DNA from: Saccharomonospora iraqiensis subsp. iraqiensis
Lineage (GTDB): Bacteria > Actinomycetota > Actinomycetes > Mycobacteriales > Pseudonocardiaceae
Direction of reading: 5' to 3'
Assembly (NCBI RefSeq): GCF_000430445.1
Contig: NZ_KE387086.1
Coordinates: 97,614-161,613 of the forward strand
DNA length: 64,000 nucleotides
Both the position numbers and the translations under genes were made by a program. The notes beneath the pieces are model-generated. The model did not search any database. It was not told the DNA's origin and saw nothing but the letters and a program-made list of their open reading frames with translations. Shown one piece after another: positions 47,807 to 56,555 of this stretch (within the stretch, counting starts at the first letter, position 1; each line of letters begins with the position of its first letter).

Positions 47807-47817
47807 TTCGCAGGTCA
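47807..47817. promoter_or_regulatory. shared 11-base box upstream of the frameshifted regulator
   Basis: Same TGACCTGCGAA as at 45517-45527, here 31 bases before the ATG of the paralogue, followed by TAT rather than AAA. Conservation between two diverged loci suggests a common promoter or operator element. Confidence 0.42.
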
Positions 47818-47973
47818 CAGGCCTTCGCGCAGCAACCGTGCAGCATCTGTGCAGCGATCTTGCTCTGATTCATCGTGCATCCCACCGGTTGACTACCAGC
47901 TGAGCACCCACCGCGGCGGACACCGACCGTTCGGCGAAGAGCAGTGCTCGGACCTGAATAAGGGGCTCGCTGC

Positions 47974-48813
47974 TTAGAGCCCCTAACACATTGATGATCT
48001 TGGTGTGGCTGCGCCGTGGGTGGTGTCGGATGAGTTGTGGTCGCGGATCGAGCCGTTGCTGCCAGTACGTCCTGCTGGCAGGACGGGGCCGAAGCCGTTG
48101 CCGGATCGGCAGGTGTTGCAGGGCATCCTGTTCGTGCTCTACACCGGGATCGGGTGGGAGGACCTGCCGCAGGAGCTGGGCTTCGGCTCGGGCATGACGT
48201 GTTGGCGGCGGTTGCGGGACTGGCAGGAGGCGGGGGTGTTCGACCGGTTGCACGAGGTGTTGCTGGCGGAGCTGAACGCGGCCGCGGTGATCGACTGGTC
48301 CCGGGCGTGTGTGGATGCTTCGCACGTGCGCGCGAAAAGGGGGGCCCGGACACGGGGCCGAGTCCGGTCGACCGGGCCAAGACCGGCTCGAAGCACCATG
48401 TGATCTGCGACGGTGGCGGCATTCCGCTGGCGGTGCGTGTCACCGGCGGCAACCGCAACGACGTGACCCAGCTTCTGCCGCTGGTCGAGGCCATCCCACC
48501 GGTGCGGGGACGGCGAGGCAGGCCCCGCCGAAAACCCGACGTCCTCGTGGCCGACCGGGGCTACGACCACGACACCTACCGCGAGGCGCTGCGGGAACGA
48601 GGGATCCGCCCGTTGATCAGCCGCCGCGGCACCCGCGACAACGTCCAGGCAGCACGGTGGGTCGTCGAACAGACCCTCGCGCTGCTGCACCAGTTCCGCC
48701 GCCTGGCCACCCGGTGGGAACGCCGCACCGACATCCACCACGGCCTCCTCACCCTCGCCACCAGCATCATCTGCTGGCGCCGACTCCCCAACCAAATACG
48801 TTAGGAGCTCTAA
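47974..48813 (+). mobile_element. IS5-family insertion sequence (IS427-like)
   Basis: About 840 bases bounded by imperfect inverted repeats: TTAGAGCCCCTAACACA at 47974-47990 and its inverse at 48797-48813, matching at 14 of 17 positions. The transposase is encoded in two overlapping frames. Target duplication is probably a 2-3 base TA/TNA. The element appears intact. Confidence 0.72.
48005..48804 (+). CDS. IS5-family transposase made by frameshift
   Basis: The first frame (48005-48403, GTG start) has WVVSDELWSRIEPLLP and IDWSRACVDASHVRAK with the first catalytic Asp. The second frame (in from about 48337 to 48804) has GSKHHVICDGGGIPLAVRVTGGN, VLVADRGYDHD (second Asp) and RRLATRWERRTDIHHGLL (Glu region). 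The switch lies at AAAAGGGGGG (48335-48344), the slippery sequence usual for this group, so a programmed -1 frameshift is likely. Confidence 0.82.
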
Positions 48814-48873
48814 GGTGTCGACCTGAGCCTCGGCGTAGGCGTTAAATCGATCCCACTCGACACGGCGTCGATA

Positions 48874-48899
48874 CCGTGGTCCCACGGCAGGCTTTTTTT
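48874..48899 (+). terminator. candidate terminator after the IS
   Basis: A five-base stem CCGTG-GTCC-CACGG (48874-48887) followed five bases later by TTTTTTT (48893-48899). Weak stem but a clear T-run, the only one nearby. Confidence 0.35.
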
Positions 48900-49076
48900 C
48901 AAGCCGAGTCCGGGGCGTCGGATCAGGTACACCGTCGACCGGATTGCCGTGGGCGCGGCATCAAGACTGGGGCGCTTCGCAACGTCGCCAAGCCCGGCTC
49001 GGTCGGCTGGCCAACATCGACTACGAAACCACCATGCCCCAGTCCTCTGGCGGCCCAACCACTGTCGCAGCTTCCT

Positions 49077-50066
49077 TCAGACCCGAACGATGATCTTGCC
49101 GAGTTGCTGGTTGGATGCCATGTACTCGTGTGCGGCGACGATGTCGTCGAGCGCGAAGGCGGCGCTGATGACAGGCTTGAGGTCACCCTTTTTCAGTCCG
49201 TTGAAGACGAACTCCGCTGCTTGGGTGCGCCGGACGGGGTCGGTGGTGAGCTCGAAGAGCTCGTAGCCACGGATGGTCAAGTGCTTGCCCAAGACGTCCA
49301 TGACCGGTAGCGGGGTGTTCTCCGATTCCAAGGCGCCGTAGACAAGAATGATCCCTTCCTCCGCGAGCGAGGCGGTGAGCTCGGCGAAGGCTGGACCGCC
49401 GACGGGGTCGAAAGCCACGCGGGCTCCGGCGCCGCCGGTGAGGCGGTGTACTTCGGCGGACACATCTTGTTCCTGGGTGGCGATGACCGCGGCCGCCCCG
49501 TGATCCAAGAGCGCCTGGCGCTTGCTGCTGGTACGGGACAACGCCACCGGCGTGGCTCCGACCATGGTGCAGATCTGGATCGCCGCCAGGCCGACACTGC
49601 TGGAGGCAGCAGGGATGAGCACGGTGTCGCCCTCACCAACTCCGGCCAGGTCGATCAGTCCGCCGTAGGCGGTAACGAACATCATCCAGGCAGCTGCGGC
49701 CTCGTCCCATGACAGGTGCTCGGGATGCTTGACCACAGCATGCGACGGGGCCAGCACAACCTCACCGTGCATGCCGTAGTCGGTCATGGTAAACGCCGGG
49801 ATAACACTGACCGCATCGCCGTTCCGGACGTGAGTGACGTTCTCACCGGCTTCCCGGACCGTTCCGGCCACCTCGTAACCGATCTTGGCGGGCAGGGCCG
49901 GTTCTTGCACGTACTGCCCCTCGCGGAACATCTCTTCGGCCCGGTTCAAGCCCAACGCGTGAGCCTCGATCAGAACCTCGTCAGCTCCCGGTCGTGGAAC
50001 CTCGACCTCGTCCAGACGCAGGACCTCGGGGCCTCCGGTCTCGTGGAATCGCACGATGCGTGACAT
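49077..50066 (-). CDS. zinc-independent NADPH:quinone-type oxidoreductase (MDR family)
   Basis: A 329-aa medium-chain reductase of the quinone-reductase type: IVRFHETGGPEVLRLDEVEVP, LGLNRAEEMFREGQYV, VLIPAASSSVGLAAIQIC (Rossmann, NADPH) and GARVAFDPVGGPAFAEL. The catalytic-zinc ligands of the alcohol dehydrogenases are absent. Start ATG 50066. It is divergent from an ArsR regulator with two palindromic sites between them, so it is probably that regulator's target. Confidence 0.88.
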   Translation of the reverse strand: MSRIVRFHETGGPEVLRLDEVEVPRPGADEVLIEAHALGLNRAEEMFREGQYVQEPALPAKIGYEVAGTVREAGENVTHVRNGDAVSVIPAFTMTDYGMHGEVVLAPSHAVVKHPEHLSWDEAAAAWMMFVTAYGGLIDLAGVGEGDTVLIPAASSSVGLAAIQICTMVGATPVALSRTSSKRQALLDHGAAAVIATQEQDVSAEVHRLTGGAGARVAFDPVGGPAFAELTASLAEEGIILVYGALESENTPLPVMDVLGKHLTIRGYELFELTTDPVRRTQAAEFVFNGLKKGDLKPVISAAFALDDIVAAHEYMASNQQLGKIIVRV

Positions 50067-50121
50067 GACCTGTCTGACCTTTCCCGTCGTGGGCGGACGA
50101 AGCACGGTTCGCCCCGCCCGC

Positions 50122-50177
50122 ATGTTCACCAACTGTCGAACATAAACACTACCCCATGTTCGCGCTCCGTGGAACAT
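50122..50177. promoter_or_regulatory. two ATGTTC-N10-GAACAT operator sites
   Basis: Two perfect inverted repeats with the same spacing: 50122-50143 and 50156-50177, centres 34 bases apart. They lie in the 133 bases between the divergent oxidoreductase and ArsR genes. The likely binder is the ArsR-type regulator at 50200. Confidence 0.68.
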
Positions 50178-50199
50178 CAGGGGTGCGATACTGGGCGGC

Positions 50200-50571
50200 A
50201 TGGCAAGCAGGACCGCATCCCCACTGGTACATCCCCGCGAGGAGGACATGCACTTCCTCGATGTCGTCCACGCGTTGAGCGATCCGCTGCGGCTCGGGAT
50301 CGTCGCGGCGCTGGCCAGGACGCCCAACGTGCCATGTGGCGGCTTTGATCTTCCTGTTGGGAAATCGGCCAGCAGTCGCCATTTCCGCATCCTGCGTGAG
50401 TCAGGTGTGGTGCGTCAGTGGGACGAAGGAACCCGGCGGCTCAACACCCTGCGCAAACCCGAATGCGACCGCCGCTTCCCCGGACTACTGGATCTGGCCA
50501 TCGCCGAAGGCCAGTCCCTCCGGGTGGGCGTCACGCACCACTCCACCCCGGTGCCCAACGGCCGTCGGTAG
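50200..50571 (+). CDS. ArsR-family transcriptional regulator
   Basis: A 123-aa winged-helix regulator: DVVHALSDPLRLGIVAALARTP, then SASSRHFRILRESGVVRQWDEGTRRLNTLRK, the recognition helix and wing. No CxC metal-binding motif is visible, so it probably senses something other than metals. It is transcribed divergently from the MDR oxidoreductase. Confidence 0.85.
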   Translation: MASRTASPLVHPREEDMHFLDVVHALSDPLRLGIVAALARTPNVPCGGFDLPVGKSASSRHFRILRESGVVRQWDEGTRRLNTLRKPECDRRFPGLLDLAIAEGQSLRVGVTHHSTPVPNGRR

Positions 50572-50681
50572 AGGCCGTCCGCGCTGGGTGTGCTGTTCGG
50601 GGAGACGGTGGTGTGCTCTGACTGTGCGGGAGGCGTGTTGTTGATTCTCAGGCAGATCGGCCAACACCGCACCTGTAGTCG

Positions 50682-51425
50682 TTACGAGTTTGCCGGAACG
50701 ACCGGCAGGATGATGTGCGATAGTCGGCCGGCGTCGTGGAAGATCGTCTGCCGTGCAGTACGCATGGTGACAGCGGTCCGGGCAGGCTCGCCGGTGTTGA
50801 GGTTGCGGTCCCAGCGCGGGAAGTTGCTGGAGGCCACCTGCACGCGGATGCGATGCCCGGCGAGGAAGACGTTGCTGGTGGACCAGAGATCGATCTCATG
50901 CTCGGCGGGTTCTCCCGGGGTGCCGTGTACGCGCACGACGCCGTCGACGATGTTGCGCGAGACGCCCTGGGCGTCGACGTCGCAGAGCCGCACCAGCCAG
51001 TCGGTCGAGGGCTCGTCGGTTGCGGCGTGCAGGCGCATCCGGATCCGCCCGGTGACTTCGAGGTTCTCGGCGCGCGGTTCGCTGGTGTAGGTGAGCACGT
51101 CGGTGCGCTGTTCGATGTCGCGCTGGTCGAATGAGCCGGCCGAGTAGTCATCGATCATGACTAGGTTACCGCCGCGCCTGATCATCAGGTCAGCGGGGTT
51201 GTACGCGTAGTGGTCCGGTGTTTCCGCTGAGGAGGGCCGGTTCTGGCTGAGCGTGCGCCCGACCCCGAGATGCCATGGGGGGGTGTCGACGGCCCGAGGG
51301 GCGCCGAGGCAGTACCAGTGCGGCGTGTTGAGAACAGGTGCGAGCACGGCGCGGTGTATGACGCCCGGGCATGAGCGGCTACCGGAGTGGGTTGGCGGAA
51401 GTGCCCGTTCAGGGGCGTCCGCCAA
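50682..51425 (-). pseudogene. C-terminal fragment of a CocE/NonD-type hydrolase
   Basis: The recognisable part starts near PPWHLGVGRTLSQNRP and runs through the X-Pro dipeptidyl-peptidase C-terminal jelly roll (ENLEVTGRIRMRLHAATDEPS, EHEIDLWSTSNVFLAGHRIRVQVASSNFPRWDRNLNTGE). The alpha/beta-hydrolase half with the catalytic triad is absent and the frame upstream of about 51370 is not homologous. It is a truncated remnant and should be inactive. Confidence 0.75.
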
Positions 51426-51443
51426 CCCCGGTGTCGTGCGAGA

Positions 51444-52190
51444 TCACATGAACAGGGCGCGGCTCAGGCGGACGCCCCATTCCGGCCCGGGGTTGGTCCG
51501 GGGGTCGCCGACACGTTCCATGATCGCCGCGACGGCGAGATCCCGTCGCTTCGGCGCCCGCTCCGCATCGGCGTTGGCCAGAGCGTCGGGTATCTCATCG
51601 GCGGTGAGGTCGGTGCAGTAGCACGGGTTGCCCGGCTGCTGCCGCCAGGACTCGGCGAGTGTTCCCGCGTCGAACCCGTCGAAGCCGGTGTCGTCGACCA
51701 GCTTCATTCCGACCTCGCGGGCCTTCGGGTCGTCGGCGGCGACAGGAATGGCGATCCGTCCAGGGGTTCCGGCGGGCTTCCCGTGGTGGGTCAGGGACCC
51801 GGAACCGATCGCGTTCCATGCCTTGACGATGGGGCGTCCCAGCTGCTCGGCGACCCAGAGACTTTCCACTTGACCCGCTTCGATCGCCTCGGTCTTCTCG
51901 TCGCGGGTGGGGTAGTAGTTGGAGGTGTCGATGACGACCGCGTCGGCGGGCGCCCCGGCGATGATCGGCGCGATCTGCGGGATGCGGTCGAGCGGGATCG
52001 AGAGGATAACCACCTCGGCGTCGCTCACGGCCTCGGTCGCCGTGGCCGCGCGCGCTCCGGTGGAGAGCACGTCGGCTTCGATCGTTTCCGGGCCGCGGGA
52101 GTTGGCCACCTTCACGTCATGCCCGGCGGCGCTCAACTTCTGCGCCACGGTTTTGCCGATGTGGCCAACACCGATGATGCCGATCTTCAT
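51444..52190 (-). CDS. NADPH-dependent F420 reductase-like oxidoreductase
   Basis: A 248-aa protein with a Rossmann start (MKIGIIGVGHIGKTVAQKL, then HDVKVANSRGPETI) as in F420:NADP reductases, plus VVIDTSNYYPTRD and a WNAIGSGSL segment. It likely transfers hydride between NADPH and an unidentified cofactor or substrate. It lies 40 bases downstream of a TetR gene on the same strand and is probably under its control. Confidence 0.83.
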   Translation of the reverse strand: MKIGIIGVGHIGKTVAQKLSAAGHDVKVANSRGPETIEADVLSTGARAATATEAVSDAEVVILSIPLDRIPQIAPIIAGAPADAVVIDTSNYYPTRDEKTEAIEAGQVESLWVAEQLGRPIVKAWNAIGSGSLTHHGKPAGTPGRIAIPVAADDPKAREVGMKLVDDTGFDGFDAGTLAESWRQQPGNPCYCTDLTADEIPDALANADAERAPKRRDLAVAAIMERVGDPRTNPGPEWGVRLSRALFM

Positions 52191-52230
52191 CGTGAATCTG
52201 TCTCCTTGGGTCAGCGCTGGGCGGCATCAG

Positions 52231-52821
52231 TTATTCGCCCGCAGCGCGGTATCCGTATTCGATAAGGTCGCGGAGGCGACCCAGCGATTCCTGGTCCGGG
52301 GAGGCGGTGCTCATGGTCCAGGCCACCGACACCGCGGCGAGGAACAGGTCGTAACCGTTGACCCCATCGCGGACGTGTCCTGCTCGTCGTGCAGCGTGCA
52401 CGTACTCGTCGGTGGTGTTGATGAGGATGTGGCACGGGACGGTGAGCGGATTGCCCGCGTCCTGTGCTCTTGCTGCAGTCATCAGTGGTTCGGGCAACCC
52501 ACTGAAGGAGCCGAAATAGTTCTCCATGGCCCGTAGCCACCGCCGCAGCGCTTCCTCGGGGTCGTCGAGCTGGTCGATCTCTGCCCGGCGAGCTTCGAGT
52601 TCCTCGGAACGTGTCTGCAGCACGGCTGCCAGGAGAGCTTCCCGGGTGGGGAAGTGGCGGTAGAGAGTGCCAGGGCCCACACCCGCGTCCTTGGCGACCG
52701 CTTCGAGAGACGTACCGACGCCGTGCTCCATAAAGTGCCGCTGCGCGGTCTCCAGCAGTGCGGCGCGATTGCGTTGAACGTCAGCTCGGGGCTTGCGCGC
52801 TTGCTTGCCCACCGGGCTCAT
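52231..52821 (-). CDS. TetR-family transcriptional regulator
   Basis: A 196-aa repressor: RADVQRNRAALLETAQRHFMEHGVG, then LEAVAKDAGVGPGTLYRHFPTREALLAAVL, the helix-turn-helix. ATG 52821 follows GGGAGG by four bases. It probably controls its own operon with the F420-reductase-like gene through the palindrome at 52867-52881. Confidence 0.88.
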   Translation of the reverse strand: MSPVGKQARKPRADVQRNRAALLETAQRHFMEHGVGTSLEAVAKDAGVGPGTLYRHFPTREALLAAVLQTRSEELEARRAEIDQLDDPEEALRRWLRAMENYFGSFSGLPEPLMTAARAQDAGNPLTVPCHILINTTDEYVHAARRAGHVRDGVNGYDLFLAAVSVAWTMSTASPDQESLGRLRDLIEYGYRAAGE

Positions 52822-52866
52822 GTTTCCTCCCGCGTGACGTCCTACTCGTTCCACCTCCCATTAAAC

Positions 52867-52881
52867 CGGAGGCCACCTCCG
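52867..52881. promoter_or_regulatory. TetR operator candidate (CGGAGG-CCA-CCTCCG)
   Basis: A perfect six-base palindrome with a three-base centre 46 bases upstream of the TetR start, plus a second half-site CGGAGG at 52900-52905 followed by GGCATCCG. Confidence 0.55.
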
Positions 52882-52945
52882 TATGAGACCAGGCTAAAAC
52901 GGAGGCGGCATCCGGTCAAGTTGTGGATCCATCGAACTTGTACAG

Positions 52946-53693
52946 CTATCCCGCGATCGTCTTGACCGGGAGGAGATCGGGGTACCTTGTCGGCCGGTCG
53001 GAGACGTGCTCCCGCAAGAGCGCGCCTGCGACGGCTGAGATCAGCGCTGCCAAGCTCATGTACGCCGCCACGCCGATCCAGCTACCTGTGGCCCCTTGGA
53101 TGGTGGTCGCGACGATGGGGGTGACCGACGCGCCGACCACTTCACCGAACGTGGTTCCGGTGCTCCCGCTGTAGCGGATGCGTGCCGGGAACGTGGCCCC
53201 CACCGGTCCGACAGCCAGCCGAACAGCAACGGCAGTGCGACCAGGAGCGTTCCCATGCACAGCACGAGCGAGAGCATGGTGCTGGAGTCGAGGACGAGGA
53301 CCTCGACCCCGTAGGACACCGAGTACACCACGGGGACGTAGAAGCCGACGCCAGGCGCCAGCATCCCGAGCATCACCAGTACCATTTGCTTCCGGTTGGA
53401 TCGGAACACTTCCGCGAGTGGTCGCTTGGGGATCGAGCCTTCCTGCCTGGCTCGGGTGAACTAACTCTTCGCTCTCCTCCAACTTGATCCGGATGTAGAG
53501 GCCAACGATCACCAGTGCGGCGCTGAGCAGGAACGGCAGTCGCCAGCCCCACGCGCGGAAGTCGTCCTGCGGAAGCTGGGACACCGCCAGGAACACCAGG
53601 TTGGCGAGGAGGAAGCCCCAGCCGCCACCCGAGCCGATGAACGCGCCGAACAAGCCGCGCAGTCCGGGCTTCGCGCGCTCGACGCTCATTAGC
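52946..53693 (-). pseudogene. MHS-family transporter, truncated and decayed
   Basis: Recognisable parts are GAFIGSGGGWGFLLANLVFLAVSQLP, then GWRLPFLLSAALVIVGLYIRIKLEES, then in another frame VFRSNRKQMVLVMLGMLAPGVGFYV, and finally FPARIRYSGSTGTTFGEVVGASVTP. The N-terminus is removed by a transposase fragment, AACT is duplicated at 53459-53466 (a four-base frameshift), and about 80 residues between LSDRWG and the last block are missing. MHS transporters import small organic acids or amino-acid derivatives with protons. Confidence 0.78.
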
Positions 53694-53696
53694 ACC

Positions 53697-54258
53697 GAGT
53701 GCTGCTGGCCAAGTTGCGTGCGGCCGACTGGTTGCACTCTTCGCGAGTGGTGTGGATTCCTCGCAGATCCAGGCGAAACGGGGGCGATGCTCCCCAAAAG
53801 TCGATCCGAGTACGGTGAACCGCGGGCGCCCGGGCTCAAAACATCACGTGATCACCGATGCCGGCGGGACCCCGCTGCGCGTGTCACTGACCGGCGGGAA
53901 CCGGCACGACGTCACCCAGCCACTGCCCTTGATCGAGACCATCCCGCCCGTGCGGGGCCGACGAGGACGCCCGCGCCGCAAGCCCCGCGGACTCTGCGCC
54001 GACCGAGCCTACGACCACGACAGCTACCGCACCACACTCCGCGAACGTGGCATCACACCCCGGATCGCCGAACGTGGCGCCGAGCACGGCTCCGGACTCG
54101 GCACGCTGCGGTGGGTGGCCGAAGCCGCGATCGCCTGGCTGCACGGACCACGCCGCCTACGCACCCGCTGGGAAAGCCACGATCACATCCACGACGACTT
54201 CCTTGAACTCGCCCACTGCATGATCCTCGCCCGCAAACTTCCCCAATCCGCATTCTGA
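53697..54258 (+). pseudogene. truncated IS5-family transposase
   Basis: Only the C-terminal part remains: VVDSSQIQAKRG, GSKHHVITDAGGTPLRVSLTGGN, LCADRAYDHDSYRTTL (Asp) and RRLRTRWESHDHIHDDF. A base is missing near 53752 compared with the frame upstream. It truncates the MHS transporter on its left and reads into the small gene on its right, so it is a dead element related to, but different from, the IS at 47974. Confidence 0.72.
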
Positions 54259-54471
54259 AAGGACCTCTTGGAGTCGGCGTAGGCCAGCGAGTACGCGCGC
54301 CATGAGCTCGCGATGCGCCCGTGAGGTCCCGGAGTTGACTGCCACGTCGGCGGCATCCCGGGCGGCGATGTCGAGATCGATGTCTGGCCATATCGGCTCG
54401 GTGACCTCGGTGATCCGAGGGATTGGAGCCGTGGGTTCAGTGAGAGCATGCCGGTCTGCCCTCTCAGCCAT
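54157..54471 (-). CDS. small protein, second copy of the repeated pair, extended by IS sequence
   Basis: A 104-aa protein whose first 65 residues (MAERADRHALTEPTAPIPRI ... LMARVLAGLRRL) match the 67-aa protein at 56062-56265. The remaining residues come from the adjacent transposase fragment read in antisense, so the natural stop was removed by the IS. The start codon overlaps the upstream gene's stop by eight bases. Confidence 0.55.
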   Translation of the reverse strand: MAERADRHALTEPTAPIPRITEVTEPIWPDIDLDIAARDAADVAVNSGTSRAHRELMARVLAGLRRLQEVLSECGLGKFAGEDHAVGEFKEVVVDVIVAFPAGA

Positions 54472-54715
54472 CGGGCGCCACGTCGCGGGTAGTAGGCGAT
54501 GGGATCTCCACGACCCGGCCGTCGAGCTCGGCGGCGCGGGCCCGGAGATCGTCGGCGAGGGTGGCGAGCGCTTCGAGGTGGTTGGCGAGCAGGAGAAGCC
54601 CGTCGGCGGGTAACTCGCCGCCGTCCTGCCGCTGCATGAGCTCGACAGTCGCCATGCCGAGGTTGGTGTTGAACCGGCCGACCCGTGCGAGTAGATCCCG
54701 GTCACGTTCGATCAT
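54464..54715 (-). CDS. small helical protein, first copy of the repeated pair
   Basis: An 83-aa protein (MIERDRDLLARVGRFNTNLG ... LRARAAELDGRVVEIPSPTT) paralogous to the 74-aa protein at 29371-29595. It overlaps the downstream gene by eight bases (stop inside GATGGCTGAG). Confidence 0.6.
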   Translation of the reverse strand: MIERDRDLLARVGRFNTNLGMATVELMQRQDGGELPADGLLLLANHLEALATLADDLRARAAELDGRVVEIPSPTTRDVAPDG

Positions 54716-54962
54716 CGGGCGGTGTCCTCACCCGGGTCACCGCCGCCCGGGTCGGCGATGTCCTCGCCCGGTTCAGCAGTGTTGTCGCGCTCAGCGGAAC
54801 CGTGCGGGTGCCCGTGCAGGTCGGTGAGAAACGCGCGGGAGTCGGGTCGGCACCCTCCGTTAATTTAGCTCATGACGCGGGACCGTATGCCGCCACGCGC
54901 CCCTCGAGAGGTACAGAACAGCACCCGCCACCGAAGGGGACAGTTTGTCCCCCTCGCCCGTG

Positions 54963-55430
54963 TCAGGTGAGGACGCCGAGCTGCTTGGCGAGGCCGCGCG
55001 CGTCCCGTTCGATCAGCCGCGACCCCGCGGTCACCAACTCGGCGGCGAGGCCGCGCGACAGCGGGTGGCAGCGCATCGACTCGACGCTCACCGACGTGGC
55101 GCGCTGGAGTGTGTGAAGCGCGCTGGTGTGGTCCTTGCGTTGCGCGTACGCGCGCGCGGTCTCCAGCCACAACCAGGCTTGACGATCCCTCGAGGGGATC
55201 GAGTCCGGGTCGACGGCACCGGCCTTGTCGAGCGCCGTGCCGCCTTTGTGGAGGTCCACCGCCACGGACACCCCGGTTAGGTCGGTGTTCGGCCGGCCGA
55301 ACAGAGTCCACGGGTGCGCGTAGCCGGTGGGCAGCATGGGCACCATCGCGTCGGCGTCGTCGACGAAGCGGAGCGCGTCGCCCTCGCGGCCGAGACGTGC
55401 GGTGGAGTAATGCGGAACAACCACGAACAC
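54963..55430 (-). pseudogene. C-terminal remnant of an XRE-TPR regulator
   Basis: The frame reads VAVDLHKGGTALDKAGAVDP, AWLWLETARAYAQRKDHTSAL and RCHPLSRGLAAELVTAGSRL, as at the C-terminus of actinomycete XRE-TPR regulators. No helix-turn-helix or start signal is present; the upstream sequence is unrelated. A 73-aa XRE N-terminus at 57424-57645 on the same strand could be the other half of the same ancestral gene. Confidence 0.55.
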
Positions 55431-55647
55431 GTTGCAACGAACTCACAACGCACAGCGACTGCCGGCATCGCCGCCTCGAAGCCGCGAGCCGACACTGCCG
55501 TGCTTTCCGGCCGAGGCACCGCGCCGCGGCGGACACGGCGCAGGCCTGAGGCGCAGACCTTGCCCTCAACCACAAGCACCGCGCTCTGGTCACGGTCACA
55601 CGGTGAGGCGATACTCGTCCCACTGCACCCGTGGTCGAGGGAGAGAC

Positions 55648-56019
55648 ATGAGCGGTGACGAAGCCCTGGTGGTCCGAGACTTCTGCGCTTGGCTGGCAAT
55701 AGAGGGGTGGCAGGTCGAGACCGAGGTCGAGCACGTCGATGTGGTGGCGACACGGGACGGGCAGCGGCTGTACGCGGAGGCTAAGGGCAAGACGACCGAT
55801 CCCGGGTTGGATGTGGATACAGCCTTCGGACAGCTCCTCCGCCGGATGCCGAAGCAGGATGACGCGTCCTTCCGATACGGGCTCGTGGTCCGGGACGAGC
55901 CACGGTCCGTGCGCGCCGTGCAGCGCGTTCCCTCCCGTGTGCTGACGCTGCTGCGGATCACGCTCTATGCCGTTGCCGAGGACGGGGCGGTGCGGGAACT
56001 GACAGGCCACGACCAATAG
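55648..56019 (+). CDS. PD-(D/E)XK-like nuclease-fold protein
   Basis: A 123-aa protein: HVDVVATRDGQRLYAEAKGKTTDPG fits the core of restriction-endonuclease folds (Asp, then EAK with the catalytic lysine), preceded by a helix (DFCAWLAIEGWQVETEVE). It could be a stand-alone nuclease or a regulator with a nuclease fold. GAGGGAGAGAC precedes the ATG at 55648. No partner methyltransferase is near. Confidence 0.55.
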   Translation: MSGDEALVVRDFCAWLAIEGWQVETEVEHVDVVATRDGQRLYAEAKGKTTDPGLDVDTAFGQLLRRMPKQDDASFRYGLVVRDEPRSVRAVQRVPSRVLTLLRITLYAVAEDGAVRELTGHDQ

Positions 56020-56061
56020 GACTTTCAGTCAGCGGAACGACTGGTGCTACCGACCGCGACG

Positions 56062-56265
56062 TCAGAGGCGGCGTAGACCAGCGAATACGCGGACCATGAG
56101 GTCGTATGCGGGTCGCCCGTCGATCTCGCTGCGGATGGCCACTGCGGCGGCTCCCTGGGTGACGGTGTCGAGGTCGGTGACAGGCCAGATCGGCGCGGTG
56201 GTCTCAGTGATCCGCGGGAGGGGCCTGGTCTCGGCGAGAGGGTGGCGATCCGCAGCCTCAACCAT
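56062..56265 (-). CDS. small protein, third copy of the repeated pair
   Basis: A 67-aa protein (MVEAADRHPLAETRPLPRIT ... LMVRVFAGLRRL) matching the copy at 54157-54471 along its length. It overlaps a degenerate upstream frame by eight bases, the same arrangement as in the other copy. Confidence 0.58.
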   Translation of the reverse strand: MVEAADRHPLAETRPLPRITETTAPIWPVTDLDTVTQGAAAVAIRSEIDGRPAYDLMVRVFAGLRRL

Positions 56266-56530
56266 CGATGGCCCCGTCGAGGACGGTGGTCAGCGGTATC
56301 TCGATGCCCCGGCCGGCCCGTCGATCTCAGCGGCGCGGGCTCGGAAGTCGGCGGCGAAGGGGATCAGCACTGTGGGGCCGAGTGTGTCGTCGAGTCGACG
56401 TTGCGCGGCGAGCACCTCGGCGAGTGCCCGCACTGTGGTGCCGCCGACGCGTGACGGGTAGGCGACGTGGAACTCGGTGTCACCAAGCGGGAGTGGGAAG
56501 GCCCCGCTCCGGTAGAGCCGGGTCCTACGA
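56258..56530 (-). pseudogene. degenerate partner gene of the third small-gene pair
   Basis: The frame reads FHVAYPSRVGGTTVRALAEV, then AADFRARAAEIDG, a frame change at a GGGG run, and GIEIPLTTVLDGAIDG-stop. The end (DFRARAAEIDG) resembles the partner protein at 54464-54715 (DLRARAAELDG), but the start does not, and no start codon with a ribosome-binding site is visible. Confidence 0.4.
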
Positions 56531-56555
56531 TCCGGATGGGGCGCCTGGACCGTGC

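Noticed and set aside
54865..56016. Open frame of over 380 codons on the minus strand.
   Set aside because: It joins unrelated antisense sequence; only the part at 54963-55430 in another frame has homology to a known family.
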